A stretch of DNA of 64,000 nt from Orobanche coerulescens. Taxonomy: Eukaryota > Streptophyta > Magnoliopsida > Lamiales > Orobanchaceae. The DNA lies in contig CM065814.1 in NCBI GenBank assembly GCA_033398695.1, positions 100,504,501 through 100,568,500 on the forward strand, in the 5' to 3' direction. Within the stretch, counting starts at the first letter, position 1, and the number at the start of each line of letters is the position of its first letter. The translations under genes were made by a program, and so were the position numbers. This document shows, in pieces, positions 48,088 through 59,520 of the stretch. The notes under the pieces are model-generated. The model worked only from the letters and a program-made list of their open reading frames with translations, had not been told where the DNA came from and did not search any database.

Positions 48088-49539
48088 ATGAAAGCGGAAG
48101 ATTACTCAATCGGGGATGTGTCGGTTATTGGTGCTTTATGGCCAAAACCAGAAATCATCGAGAATGTTAACGGATATTCCGGTGGTGAGGGAATATGCCG
48201 ATGTTTTTCCGCGAGTTACGGTTTGCCTCCACGAGGGATGTGGAATTCACGATTGAGTTGGAGCACGTACGTCCCCGATATCGAAGGCACCGTCTTCGGA
48301 TGGCCCGGCGAAATGCAGGAATTAAAGAACCAACTTGAGGAGTTGTTCGAGAAAGGTTATATCCGACCGAGTGCGTCCCCGTGGGGAGCACCAGTGTTGT
48401 TTGTCAAGAAGAAGGATGGTTCATTCCGCTTATGTATTGATTATCGGGAGTTGAACAGGGTGACGATCAAGAATAAGTATCCCTTACCCCTTATTGATGA
48501 TCTATTAGATCAACTTCAGGGAGCTTCAGTATTTTCCAAGATCGACTTAAGATCTGGATATCATCAGTTGCGGATTCGAGAGTCGGACATTGCGAGGACA
48601 GCGTTTCGAACACGCTATGGTCATTATGAGTTTGTGGTTATGCCGTTTGGATTGACTAATGCACCTGCGGTATTCATGGAATTAATGAATCGGGTCTTCA
48701 TCGACTTTTTGGATCGATTTGTTGTTGTCTTCATCGATGACATTTTGATTTATTCTCGTGACCGGGAGGAACACGAGTCTCACCTTCATCTAGTTCTCGA
48801 CGTGTTGAGGCGAGAACAACTTTATGGGAAGTTTTCCAAATGTGAGTTTTGGATGTCCGAAGTGACGTTTCTCGGACACGTAATTTCATCAGACGGAGTT
48901 CGCGTGGATCCTCAGAAGACGGAGGCTATTCGAGATTGGCTACCTCCGAAGAATGTTAAGGGAATCCGAAGTTTCCTCGGATTAGCGGGTTATTATCGGC
49001 GATTTGTAGAGGGATTTTCTCGAATCGCTCAACCCTTAACGAACCTTTTGCGGAAGGATAAGAAATACACGTGGTCCGACGCGTGTCAACGGAGTTTTGA
49101 GGAACTCAAGAGCCGGTTGATGTCAGCACCTGTACTTTCCTTGCCGCAGGGGACGGAAGGATTTGTGGTCTATAGTGATGCGTCCGGACAGGGTCTCGGA
49201 TGTGTGCTCATGCAGAACGGGAAGGTTATTGCCTATGCTTCACGGCAATTGAGACCTTACGAGATTAATTATCCGACCCACGACCTGGAGCTAGCAGCCG
49301 TGGTGTTCGCTTTGAAAATTTGGCGTCATTATCTTTATGGCGTTACCTGTCAGATATTCACCGATCATAAGAGCTTAAAGTATATATTTACTCAGAAGGA
49401 GTTAAATATGCGCCAGAGGCGGTGGTTGGAATTAATCAAAGATTATGATATCGAGATCCTTTATCACCCGGGCAAGGCGAATGTTGTCGCCGACGCCTTG
49501 AGTCGTAAGTCCGTTCAGAGCGGATGCTTGCCCGTTTAA
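48088..49539 (+). CDS. Gypsy element 3 reverse transcriptase-RNase H, uninterrupted
   Basis: An open stretch of about 483 codons from the ATG 48088 to TAA at 49537-49539; the start is arbitrary because it is part of a polyprotein. [62 protein letters not shown], catalytic [18 protein letters not shown] with both Asp residues, [20 protein letters not shown]. RNase [51 protein letters not shown], ending [18 protein letters not shown]. It copies element RNA into DNA and degrades the RNA template. This is the best-preserved pol segment here; a frameshift separates it from the integrase. Its first 80 residues (before about 48300) look frame-disturbed relative to element 1. Confidence 0.92.
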   Translation: MKAEDYSIGDVSVIGALWPKPEIIENVNGYSGGEGICRCFSASYGLPPRGMWNSRLSWSTYVPDIEGTVFGWPGEMQELKNQLEELFEKGYIRPSASPWGAPVLFVKKKDGSFRLCIDYRELNRVTIKNKYPLPLIDDLLDQLQGASVFSKIDLRSGYHQLRIRESDIARTAFRTRYGHYEFVVMPFGLTNAPAVFMELMNRVFIDFLDRFVVVFIDDILIYSRDREEHESHLHLVLDVLRREQLYGKFSKCEFWMSEVTFLGHVISSDGVRVDPQKTEAIRDWLPPKNVKGIRSFLGLAGYYRRFVEGFSRIAQPLTNLLRKDKKYTWSDACQRSFEELKSRLMSAPVLSLPQGTEGFVVYSDASGQGLGCVLMQNGKVIAYASRQLRPYEINYPTHDLELAAVVFALKIWRHYLYGVTCQIFTDHKSLKYIFTQKELNMRQRRWLELIKDYDIEILYHPGKANVVADALSRKSVQSGCLPV

Positions 49540-51047
49540 CTTGATTCGAAGGAGCTTGACGGGAATTCCTTAGACCCGAGATCGAGGTCCGCTTCAGAAG
49601 TTCGGGCGGCTTTGTATGTTAGAGATTTCATCGTCACTCGAGGAGGAAATCCGAGAGAATCAGAGTTCGGACCCATCATTGTTGCGCATCCGAGAGGATG
49701 TGGCTCGGAAAGCCCTGGTTTGTGGTCCACGAGGATGGACTTTTGAGGTTTAAGAATCGGTTGTGCGTACCGCGATCGGCGAGTTGAAAAACTCTATTTT
49801 GAGAGAAGCTCATGCTACCCCTTATTCTCGTTCATCCGGGTCTAGCAAGATGTACAAGGACTTGAAACAAAATTACCGGTGGAGTAATATGAAGCGAGAA
49901 GTCGCAGAATTTGTTTCGAGATGCTTAACCTGTCAACAAGTGAAGATTGAACATCGGCGACCGGCGGGTATGTCAAACCTCTTCCTATTCCCGAGTGGAA
50001 ATGGGAAGACATTTCTATGGATTTCATCACAAGTTTGCCGACGAGTCGTCGTGGCATGAACACGATCTGGGTGATCGTGGACCGCTAAACCAAATCAGCT
50101 CAAATCCTAGAGATCAAGGATACGTGGGGTCCCGAGAGACTTGCCCATTGTTCATTAAAGAGATAGTCGGTATGCGGTACTCTAAAAGTATCGTTTCCGA
50201 TCGTGACGGACGGTTTGTGTCGCACTTTTGGAAATCGATTCATCGCGCTATGGGAACTCGGCTTAATCTCGATGCAGCTTTTCATCCTCGATCCGACGGC
50301 AATCGAGAGAGGACCATTCGGACATTAGAGGACATGTTGAGGGCATGCGTCCTCGATTGGAAAGACGATTGGGAAGCCCAACTACCATTGATCGAGTTCA
50401 CGTATAATAATAGTTGGCATGCTTCGATCAAGATGGCACCTTACGAGGCCTTGTATGGTCGCCGTTGTCGATCTCCGTTGTGTTGGGACGACTTATCGAA
50501 TCAATCGGCACCGAGCTCGATATGCTTATAGCGCCGTGAGAAGGTAGCTTTGATGAGGAGTCGTTTGTTGACCGCTCAGTCGACGAAATCATATGCGGAT
50601 AACCGTAAATGCGACCTTTAGAGTTCGAGACAGTGACCACGTGTTGGTCAAGGTATCCCAGTCGTGGTATCTTCCGTTTTGGGAAGAGGGGAAATTGAGT
50701 CCGAGATTCATTGGACCGTTTGAGATTTTGGATCGGGTAGGCGAGTTAGCTTATCGATTGGCTTTACCTCGGCGTTGAGCCGAATTCATAATGTGTTTCA
50801 TGTCTCTCGATTGCGGAAGTATGTTGCCGACCGAGTCACATACTTCGATTCGGCCGAAATCGAGATCGTCGACGATCATTCATATGAGGAACGTCTATAC
50901 GAGTTTTAGAGCGGCGAATCAAACAGCTTGAGGAATAAGACGATTCCTTTGGTTAAAATTCGGTGGTCGAGACACGGAGTCGAAGAGGCTACTTGGGAAA
51001 CCGAGGATAGTATGCGGGAGAGTTATCCCGAGTTGTTTGACCCTTAG
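49540..51047 (+). pseudogene. Gypsy element 3 integrase, frameshifted
   Basis: 49763-50059: zinc-binding region ([37 protein letters not shown]). 49947-50531: core (SIVSDRDGRFVSHFWKSIHR; RERTIRTLEDMLRACVLDWK; SWHASIKMAPYEALYGRRCR). 50593-50778: GPF region (SPRFIGPFEILDRVGELAYR). About 50930-51045: chromodomain-like end (RWSRHGVEEATWE in another frame). Compared with element 1, short segments are missing at several points (for example near 50290 and 50165). Confidence 0.85.
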
Positions 51048-51077
51048 TTTGTGGACGAAACTCTTTTAAGAAGTGTA

Positions 51078-53484
51078 TGTAATACCCAGTAATTATCATT
51101 CAAGAATTATCACTCGGTAATTATCATTCAAGATTTATCATTCAAGAATTGGTACTCAGTAATTTCATTATTGATCATTTATCACTCAGATTCAGTCATG
51201 GTATTCATCATTCAGAGTAATTGTATCGTGTATCAATCGTCATTCATCACTAATCTGATTGGAGTTTCGTGCCGTGTTTATCATCATTGTCATTTTCGTG
51301 GCAAGCTGTGCTTGAGGGTAGCGCACGCTACATACTCCTTTTAGCGTACGCTAATTGGGTATAGGTAGCGCACGCTACCGCTCAGCTTTAGCGCACGCTA
51401 AGGCTACCTTGGCTGCAGTCCAGAAGGTACTGGACTGCAGGTGAGAATAATTGTAGCGCACGCTACGAGTGGTGAGTAGGGCGCGCTAACGGGTTGTAGT
51501 AGCGCACGCTATATGTGTGGAGTAGCGCGCGCTAAGGACGGATCAGGTTGAGTCCAGTGGCTACTGGACTGCACCGGATTAATTCATAGCGCACGCTATG
51601 AGTTATATTTAGCGTACGCAATCAATATTATAGCGCACGCTAATCGGTTGTTGTAGCGCACGCTATCGAGGTTAGATCGAGGCGACGGTTTTACGGACTC
51701 CGATCGGGCGTCGAATATTTCGCTAGCGCACGCTAACAATGGATATTAGCGCACGCTAGTAATATGGCCGTAGCGCACGCTACAAATAGGTACGTAGCGC
51801 GCTACCGTGTTCGGACAGGGGGTTCTTGGACTACCCAATTACACGTTAGCGCACGCTATGCACAAGGGCTAGCGCACGCTAACATGGATCGAGTATAAAT
51901 TGGGCCAGTTTAGTCGAGTTCGTCATTTCCCATCTCATTTCATTCCTTCGGTAGTTTTGGGCGATTTCGAGCGTTTGGAGAGGATTCTTCGAGGTGTAAT
52001 CATCATCATCATTTTCAAGCTCATCTTTCGGATTGATCATCATTTCATCATCTTCATCACATCGAATCAAAGGTATTAAACTCTTGGATCTAGAATTTCG
52101 GATTTTGGGTTTTCCTTCCGATTTCTTCGTAAGCTTGGATTATCATTGGAATATGTTAGTTATGGATTATCTAACTTGGATAAATATATTCCTACGGATT
52201 TTAACGGTTATTTTCGGAATTATTCCAAGAAACCTTGGGGTTGACTTCGGTTAATTGGGGATTTTCCGATTGATGTTGTTGTAATCATGAGTTATGGATT
52301 CCTAATGGATTATTGATATCCTTGAAAGTGTTTTGATGGTTTGAAATACTCATCTTGGAGTTGGTTTCATTCATTCGAACTCGGATATCGTTGTGTCGAT
52401 GTTTGAGTCGTTTATGATCGCTTTTGATTTGCGTAATGATCGGATTATTGGTAATTGTGTTATTCAAGGTTGTTGAGCGGACCGATATTTCATTTAGGAC
52501 GTTGTTCGTGGACGGACATTCATCATCGGTATTGAGTAAGTTAATTCTTACTCGGTTAAAAGGATATTCATTCCTTTTGTCGTTGTTCATTCATAATCAT
52601 AACTCATTCATCATTGTATTAATCGTATCAAAGCTCGTCATTGTCAATTAATCACCTCGGTCATAAGGAACGCAGCGGTTCCGATCATTTCATTGAGCTA
52701 TCATTCATTTCACCATCATTCAATCTTGGTGAGTCATTATTCATTTTCATTGCCACTTTTGTCATATTGTGGCATTAAGGTCATCTTGGCGTGCGGTTGG
52801 TATGTGTAGGATTTTCATGTCGGGCACATTATAGTCGTGTGTTGGTTGGCGGCCTCACATTGGGTGTGCACACGAGTCGATTGCTCGTGAGGCGATTAGG
52901 TACAAGACCACGCGTGTTTGATCGTTGGTGGCTTGTGCACGGACACATTTCCATCCGGGCGTAGTGTGGCGCCATTCCTTTGAGCCGTCTTGATTAGTCG
53001 ATTCATATAGCATGTTTGATTGCGTATGTTTTGACAGAATAATTCATAATTTCGATATATCATGATTGTGTATTTTCAACCCTTGAGGATTGTTGTTACG
53101 TATCGACCCGTTGGGGATCTTTGTTTTGTCATGGCAAGGCTAAGGCACGGAGAGCATGGTGACGGCGAGGAGTCCAGTGATACTAGTAGGGGCCCGATGC
53201 TCGATCATTTATTCATCATTTGTGTTTCCTTTATTTATTCCGCTGCAGACATTCCGTTTGAATGCTCATTTCATTCAGTGTTGTGTATTTTATCGTCACA
53301 TAAAATACACATGTATTCTATTTTATCCTGGGTGTGTTGTATAAAACTCCTCGTCGGAGTAATTGATGTTGTAATGTGGTTCGGTACTACATTTACCTGT
53401 GTAATTCATTCATTTTCATTCGCCTGGTGGGTCCCAGTCGGGGGTCCACGGCACTGTAATATCCGCCTAGTTTGGGGTGTTACA
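51078..53484 (+). repeat. 3' LTR of Gypsy element 3
   Basis: 2407 bp. The U3 array lies at about 51319-51885, TATA at 51894-51900. A CTGCAG-containing inverted segment at about 51412-51440 differs from the 5' LTR. Confidence 0.94.
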
Positions 53485-53489
53485 GTCAA
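53485..53489. repeat. Target site duplication GTCAA (right)
   Basis: Partner of 43535-43539. Confidence 0.93.
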
Positions 53490-54250
53490 CTTGTTCAACT
53501 CCCGATAATTAATACACACACGAAGTGAACCATCCTTCTTCTTGACAAATAGCACTGGTGCTCCCCACGAGGACGCACTCGGTTGAATATAACCTTTCTC
53601 GAACAATTCCTCAAGTTGAATCTTCAACTCCTGCATTTTGGTCGGGGACATACGATATGGTGCCTTCGATAATAGGGACGTACCAAGATCCAACTCTATT
53701 GTGAATTCCACATCCTTCGGTGGAGGTAAACCAGGTAGCTCGTCTGGGAGTACATCGTTAATCGATAACAATGATACCACAAATGATTGTACACCTCGAT
53801 TGCCCTAGAACGATCAATCGATGAAAATGATACAATGAATGATTGAACACCTCGATTGCCTTAGAACGTCCAATCGATGAAAATGATACAATGAATGATT
53901 GAACACCTCTGATTGAGAAGTTTCACTGCTTTCATCATATTAATGATTCTTCTGGAACAATGGGGATTACCTCCCTGAAATACACACTCGGCTCCAACGA
54001 CTGAAATGATAGTGACCATACGCTTACGAACACTGAGGATGGTATCATGACGATCCATCCAACTAATACCCAATATTACATCGTCCTTAGGTAAATCCAC
54101 CACGATGAGGTCCGCCAACCAATTGCGGTCACAAAGATTAATTCAGTCAGTTCTTAACCTCATGAGTTCTGAGAATTCTTCTACCGTCAGGTAGACCAAT
54201 GATATGAGGTCCAAAATCAATAGGAGTATCTAAATTAAGCCTATTCAAAC
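53490..54250 (-). pseudogene. Gypsy element 2 protease and N-terminal RT
   Basis: 53780-53490: linker and RT start ([49 protein letters not shown]) stopping exactly at the element 3 insertion. 54118-53861: late protease region (DLIVVDLPKDDVILGISWMD). Protease active-site region before it (FGTGASQSFISESC, within 54147-54728), where the family D-T/S-G reads G-T-G after a Phe, so the catalytic Asp appears lost. Between them is a 56-bp tandem repeat. Confidence 0.82.
53765..53912. repeat. 56-bp tandem repeat within element 2 pol
   Basis: ATGAAAATGATACAATGAAT occurs at 53821 and again at 53877, with a degenerate first copy from 53765; period 56 bp, about 2.6 copies. It lies in the protease-RT linker and breaks the frame. 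Confidence 0.85.
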
Positions 54251-55056
54251 ATGATTCGGAAATGAATGACTGCGATGCACCAGTACCAAAAAGGGTACAC
54301 ACAGGTTGAGATAAAATTGCGAGTATACCTGAGGTCATTCGGGCCACTGGACCGTCGGTCCTCTTCCTCTCGTGAATTTGGGACTTGTCGGCCCCCGAAC
54401 CGGACGCTCCCGTCTGATAAATACGAGCTCCGCCTTTATTTGTTCTTGTCGTCTTGAACGACGCAGACTGAGTGGCCTGATTCTGAATCGCTGATTGCTT
54501 CGGGGCCTGAGATGCCGCCGGAGCCGACTTAGATTCCTTTCGGCAAAAACGGGCCTTATGCCCAACAATCCCACAATTATGGCACATGATAGACGGTTTC
54601 AGACACTTAGTGCTGTAATGACCCGGCGCTCCACAGTTGAAACAGGTGATGGCCGAAATGGTCGCTCGGGACTGAGATCCCACAGGATTAGGCACCGTAG
54701 AAGGTCGCTCAGAAAAAGTAGAGCCCACTCGAGACTTCTTGAAGGTTGACTAACCGCCTTCGGACTGATTACGCTTCGTTGATTTCTTGTTGACAGATGA
54801 AGGCTGTTGCTCAGCAATTTTCTTAGCAGCAGTCTCATACGGGAGAGTTCTCTCGATTAATTCGGCCAGAGTGGCGCAATGATGATTGAGCAATTGCATA
54901 TGGGTCATCATGACCTGCATAAAAGTGAGTGGATCAACCCGAACATCTTCCGATCTAGCGGAGTCCTGGGTACGATTTCCCGACAGTGAGTGATTATTCC
55001 CCGGATTTCGGCCTGCGCCGCGGCCTCTCCCCGTGCGTCCCTTGACAGCTTTCTCC
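54147..55056 (-). pseudogene. Gypsy element 2 gag, capsid deleted
   Basis: Starts at the ATG about 55056 (MEKAVKGRTGRGRGAGRNPG). VRVDPLTFMQVMMTHMQLLN is followed almost directly by LAELIERTLPYETAAKKIAE, so most of the capsid domain (well over 100 residues compared with elements 1 and 3) is missing. Two CCHC knuckles remain: CFNCGAPGHYSTKC and CHNCGIVGHKARFC. A frameshift lies near 54750. Confidence 0.85.
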
Positions 55057-55554
55057 ATACTAAAGTACGAAGGTCGCATGATAATCATAGATCTTGTATG
55101 AGTACCGCATTATGATTTTCGTCATGAAATGATGAAAATAAGCATACGCGTTCTAACACAGTGATTACATGAATGATTAACTGAGGTGACATGATTATCT
55201 GATGATATTCTTGAAATGATTATCTTGAACAAGTTAACAAGATTAATGACATGATCTTCAAGATCAACAACTGATTAATGAAATGAACTGAGTGATTAAT
55301 GAGTTAAAATGATCAACATGATCAAAATGAAAATGATGTTTGAGGATTGTTAACTGATGAATTATGAATGAATGATTAGTGTCAGAAATTATACCATGGC
55401 GTAGAAGTCTTACAGTTCTTTTGGTCTGATGGGCTCGGCATTTGCACAGGACACACGTGACGCGAAAGTCCAATGATACTAGTCCGATGACGATGATTTG
55501 AAATGAGACATGACTCGGAAGGTAGTATTCAAAACCACGCTCCGATACCAACTC

Positions 55555-58209
55555 TGTAACACGCCAAACTAGGCGGCTATTATAGTACCGTGGAACCCCA
55601 ACTAGGACCCACCAGGCGAATGAAAATTGATGAATTAAATAATATAATAGCAGTACCGAACCACATTATATTACCAAATACTCCGATGAGGAGCTTAAGT
55701 ACAATACACCAGGACAATACCGAATACTAGTATATTTTATATGAAGATAAAATATACCACCCTGAATAAATAAACATCCCAAACGGAATTCTGCAACGGA
55801 AATACAAATGAATAAAAACAAGAATGACTGAAAAGACTGGGGCCCCCTACTAGTATCATTGGGACTCCTTGCCGTCAACGTTCTCTTCCCGTGCTTTTGC
55901 CTTGCCATGACCTGAAAAACAATATCCCCCAACGGGGGTCAGTTACACAGAACAACAATCCTCAAGAGTTGAATAATCACAATCCTGTTGAAAACATATG
56001 CAATCAAACATGCTATATGAATCAACTAATAGTACGGCTCAAAGAATGGCGCCACACTACACCCGGGATGGAAATGTGTCCGTGCGCAAGCCACCAACGA
56101 GTATCGATCGAATACACGTGTGGTCTTGTGCCTAATCAGTCTCACGAAGTGATCGTCTCGTGTGCACAGTCCAATGTGAGGCCAACAACCAACACACGAC
56201 TTTATATGTGCCCGATATGAAAATCCTACACATACCAACCGGCACGCCAGTATGACCCGGAATGCCACGATATAACAAAAGTGACATCGAAAATCAATAA
56301 TGACTCACCAAGATGAAAATAATAGTGAAATAAATGACAGCTCAATGAAATGATTGGAACCGTCGTTCCTCGTGAATGAAGTGATTAAGTGACAATTACA
56401 AGCCTCAATACGGTTAGTACTTTATGAGTGAATTATGATTATGAATGAACAACAACGAAAGGAATGAATATCCTTTTAACCGAGTAAGAATTAACTTACT
56501 CAACACCGGTGACAAATGTCCTTCCACGAACAAATGTCCTAAATGAGATGTCGGTCGCTCGAACAACCTTGAATAACATAATTACCAACAATCCGATTAA
56601 CATACGAATCAAACATGATATAACGAACTCAAAATGTCGATACGACTAACCAAGTTCATTGAGGCATTATATCAAACACATTGTAACCAATCTTCGATTG
56701 ATTACAATCAATCCTCAATTATACCAACATCAAATCCCCAAGAAGTATTTCAAACCAACAAAACATCTTCAATACGATCAATAATCCAATATGAATATCC
56801 AAATTCGTTATTTCAACAACAATTAATCAAAACCCCCCAAATCCAACTCAATATTCAAAGTGTTCTTGAATAATCCTTCAATAATCCAATGAATATTTAT
56901 ACAAACTCATAATCATATGTATATATCTTCATACAACACGATTATAACGTCCAAAACATCATATCTCAACACAAAATCGAAATCCAAGATGTTGAAGAAA
57001 TTACCTCTTGAAGATCCAAACACTTCGATCCGATGAAAACGCGTTAGATCGACTATCCGAGCTTCCCAAACGAATGAAGATGATGAAAACCGAACACCCT
57101 TATGGTTGATGATGAAAAATATCTCCCTCAGGCTCTCTCTCTCGGACAAAGTTGAAGAAATGAGGAAAATGAGGAAAATGTCCCGTCCAAGCCCTTATAA
57201 ATTGCCGGAAGTTACGGTCGTAACTCAGCCTTCTTACGGCCGTAACATCCCAGGTCAACGACCTTAAGGTCGTAACCAGCCAACTCATATGGCCGTAACT
57301 CGGCTTTGTCCAAACACCTGCCGACAGCCTTACGGCCGTACCCGCACCTGTCTTACGGGCGTAACTTGCCCTCGTCCAAAACACCTGCCGACAGCCATAC
57401 GACCGTACCCGCACACCTTACGGGTGTAACTCGACCGATATGGCCGTATCCGGCCAAACTTACGGGCGTATGACACCTTCGTCGAAACTAACCAGGCACC
57501 CTGCCTGCAACGTACGGCCGTATCCAGCCAAGCCTTACGACCGTACATGCCTCATCTTACGGCCGTATGCCGCAACCCTTACGGCCGTAAGTCCTCCTCG
57601 TCTGACAAATCCTGAAAATCACGAACACCCCTTACGGCCGTAGCCTGCCCATCATATGGCCGTATCTCGCCTCCGGCCAAAAACGCCTGGGCACCCTGCT
57701 CGACACGTACGGCCGTAACCGACCAAGCCTTACGGCCGTACCTGCTCAATTACGACCGTATGCCGAAATCCTTACGGCCGTAAGTTCCGTTCTCCCATAT
57801 TGACCTGAAATCACCGAACGCCTGTTACGGCCGTATCCGACAGTCCTTACGGCCGTAACTCGCTCCTGGAAATGACAAAAATCCGACAACTCCGTCTACT
57901 CATTACAAACTGTGAATGATCCGACGTACAATACTAGTATGATTGTAAATAAGTCTAATAACACGTGATATATGATACTTCCAACACGAGACTATATTCC
58001 CGATGATAATGATGATACACTCGTATCGATCCACAAACGGAGATGAATGATGATCGGTAACTGATATACGGTTACAAAATGCTAACGATGAACCCAAATG
58101 AATGAATCACGAATGATGAGTGATTATTAATGAGTGAAAAATTACTGAGTGACAATTACTGACTGATAATTACTGAATGATAATTACTGAATTACAACCG
58201 GGTATTACA
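55555..58209 (-). repeat. 5' LTR of Gypsy element 2
   Basis: 2655 bp. TATA on the minus strand at about 57195-57202; U3 array of TTACGGCCGTAA at about 57210-57860, longer than in the other LTR. Primer site immediately outside (minus strand TGGTATCGGAGCGTGG, about 55530-55550). Confidence 0.93.
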
Positions 58210-58214
58210 ACCTC
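58210..58214. repeat. Target site duplication ACCTC (right)
   Basis: Partner of 38428-38432. Confidence 0.92.
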
Positions 58215-58481
58215 CGCCTCTTATTTCATGATTGCTTTGCTAGTGATTTTAACACCTCCATCCTCAGCTCCCCCATCCAGCGAGACCTTGAAATTGAAGG
58301 TCAACTGAATTCTATGGTCGAGGCATGCAGGGAGACGGGTCTGTATCGAAATCAACATGGCCCATGCTTTATGAAAAATTCAATGCCTTCACAAGGTCGA
58401 TCAAATTTTGACGGCGTATTGTTGAAGGATCTCTGGGCTGCATCCTCACCATATGAGGAGGAAAGAATGAAGAATCTGGTA
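58215..58481 (+). other. Exon-like fragment, function not recognised
   Basis: Open from the edge of element 2 to 58480, with a good splice donor (CTGGTAAGTTT). The translation includes QRDLEIEGQLNSMVEACRET, GLYRNQHGPCFMKNSMPSQG and LLKDLWAASSPYEEERMKNL, with non-repetitive, gene-like composition. It may be one exon of a host gene or of a captured fragment; element 2 sits directly at its 5' side, and 38150-38432 (other flank) may hold the upstream part. No family recognised. Confidence 0.4.
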
Positions 58482-59099
58482 AGTTTCTAAATTGCAATTT
58501 CTTAATCTGAAGATTTCAATTCCAACCTTTTATGCATAACAAGTCAATGAAGAAAGCTCTGAAGCACGGACTCTCTTACACAGGGAGAGTGTCCGAGTCC
58601 AGTTCATTTTGGACTCAGACTCGCCGCCGATGCGGTCGGACCGCGTCCTGATGATGTGGCTTTGTGGATGCGTGATGGACGCGGGAGGGACGCGGCTTCG
58701 GATGCGGTCACCTCTTTTTTTTTGTAAAAAATGGGACAGTAATTAAATTAAATTAAAGAAAATAAAACTAGGCTTTCGAAGAGGCAACAGACCTACCTCC
58801 AAAAAGAAGAGGCGAAGAGGCGACACACCTCCAACCGCGACAGGACCCTAGGTTGCGCACCTCCAACCGCGACGGAACCGACGACGATGCACCTCCAGCA
58901 GGTAACTCCAATTGCGGCTTTCCGGTGCTAGCTAGGTGGCAGGTGATTCAAATTCCTTCCCTACTTCTCTTCTTGTTTTTCGCAAATAAATGAAAAAAAA
59001 ATGAAGAAGTCTTCAAGTGACTTCTTAACTGCTGCAGTGCTGATTTATCAAATTAGTAATTGTAGACGCTCAGAAATCTATAATTGATTTTTGAGTGAA
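58482..59099. other. Intron-like and intergenic sequence
   Basis: No gene supported. GC-rich patch at 58600-58720 with repeated GGACGCGG-type words. Confidence 0.4.
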
Positions 59100-59520
59100 G
59101 AGGGGCACCAGCAACCTGCAAGACAACACAAGAGCAAAATCTAGAACGTAAGGATCCAAGGGGACACCGGTGTGGTGCCAGTCGTATGGACTCCGACGCT
59201 CAAGTCAGTAAATTTGCAGAAATAGGATGTACAGGAAAATAAAATAAATAAGTAGGACTTATCCTCTTATCAAGGATTGACCAAGAGGGACCGGAGATCC
59301 GTCTTCCTGATCTTAAGATTCGTGAGTTTGATCACCTGGAAAGCACAAGTCACGAGACTTAGAGATGTCCGATGATCTTTTGGGAATGTTGATGAGTAGT
59401 AGAGAGAAAGTAAGAGTAGATGGATAAGAGAGAGGATATGGCGAAGAGAGGGTTATCAGTCCGATTGCGCGATGCCCTTTAGAGTCTGGACTCCCCCTAC
59501 TTATAGGTGAGGTGGCTGTT
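59100..59520 (-). mobile_element. Possible degenerate LTR, cut by the Copia element
   Basis: Minus strand from 59520 reads CAGCCACCTCACCTATAAGTAGGGG, with a TATA-like CCTATAAGTAGG, followed by AG-rich leader-like sequence. The start would be hidden at the Copia insertion point. Only composition and the promoter-like order support this. Confidence 0.3.

Larger units (their letters stand above)
43540..53484 (+). mobile_element. Gypsy element 3 (plus), inserted in the RT of element 2
   Basis: 9945 bp. LTRs 43540-45925 and 51078-53484 begin TGTAATACCC and end GGGGTGTTACA; target duplication GTCAA is perfect. Primer site TGGTATCCGAGCGTGG at 45930; polypurine-like TTTTAAGAAGTG before 51078. Pol is closely related to that of element 2, and large parts of the LTR match too (for example TGTGGCGCCATTCCTTTGAG), so the two are siblings of one lineage. 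It lies in the opposite orientation to its host element. Confidence 0.94.
38433..58209 (-). mobile_element. Gypsy element 2 (minus), interrupted by element 3
   Basis: LTRs 38433-40976 and 55555-58209 begin TGTAACA and end GGTATTACA (plus strand), with perfect target duplication ACCTC. Minus orientation: primer site TGGTATCGGAGCGTGG next to the LTR at 55555, purine tract next to 40977. Domain order on the minus strand is gag (55056-54147), protease, RT, [element 3], RT, RNase H, integrase, chromodomain-like end (41010). Without element 3 it would be about 9.8 kb. Several frameshifts and a gag deletion make it non-functional. Confidence 0.93.

Noticed and set aside
58215..58260. RLLFHDCF resembles the distal haem motif of class III peroxidases
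   Set aside because: Following residues do not continue as a peroxidase (no GCDAS-type or later motifs) and the frame before it is broken by the insertion.
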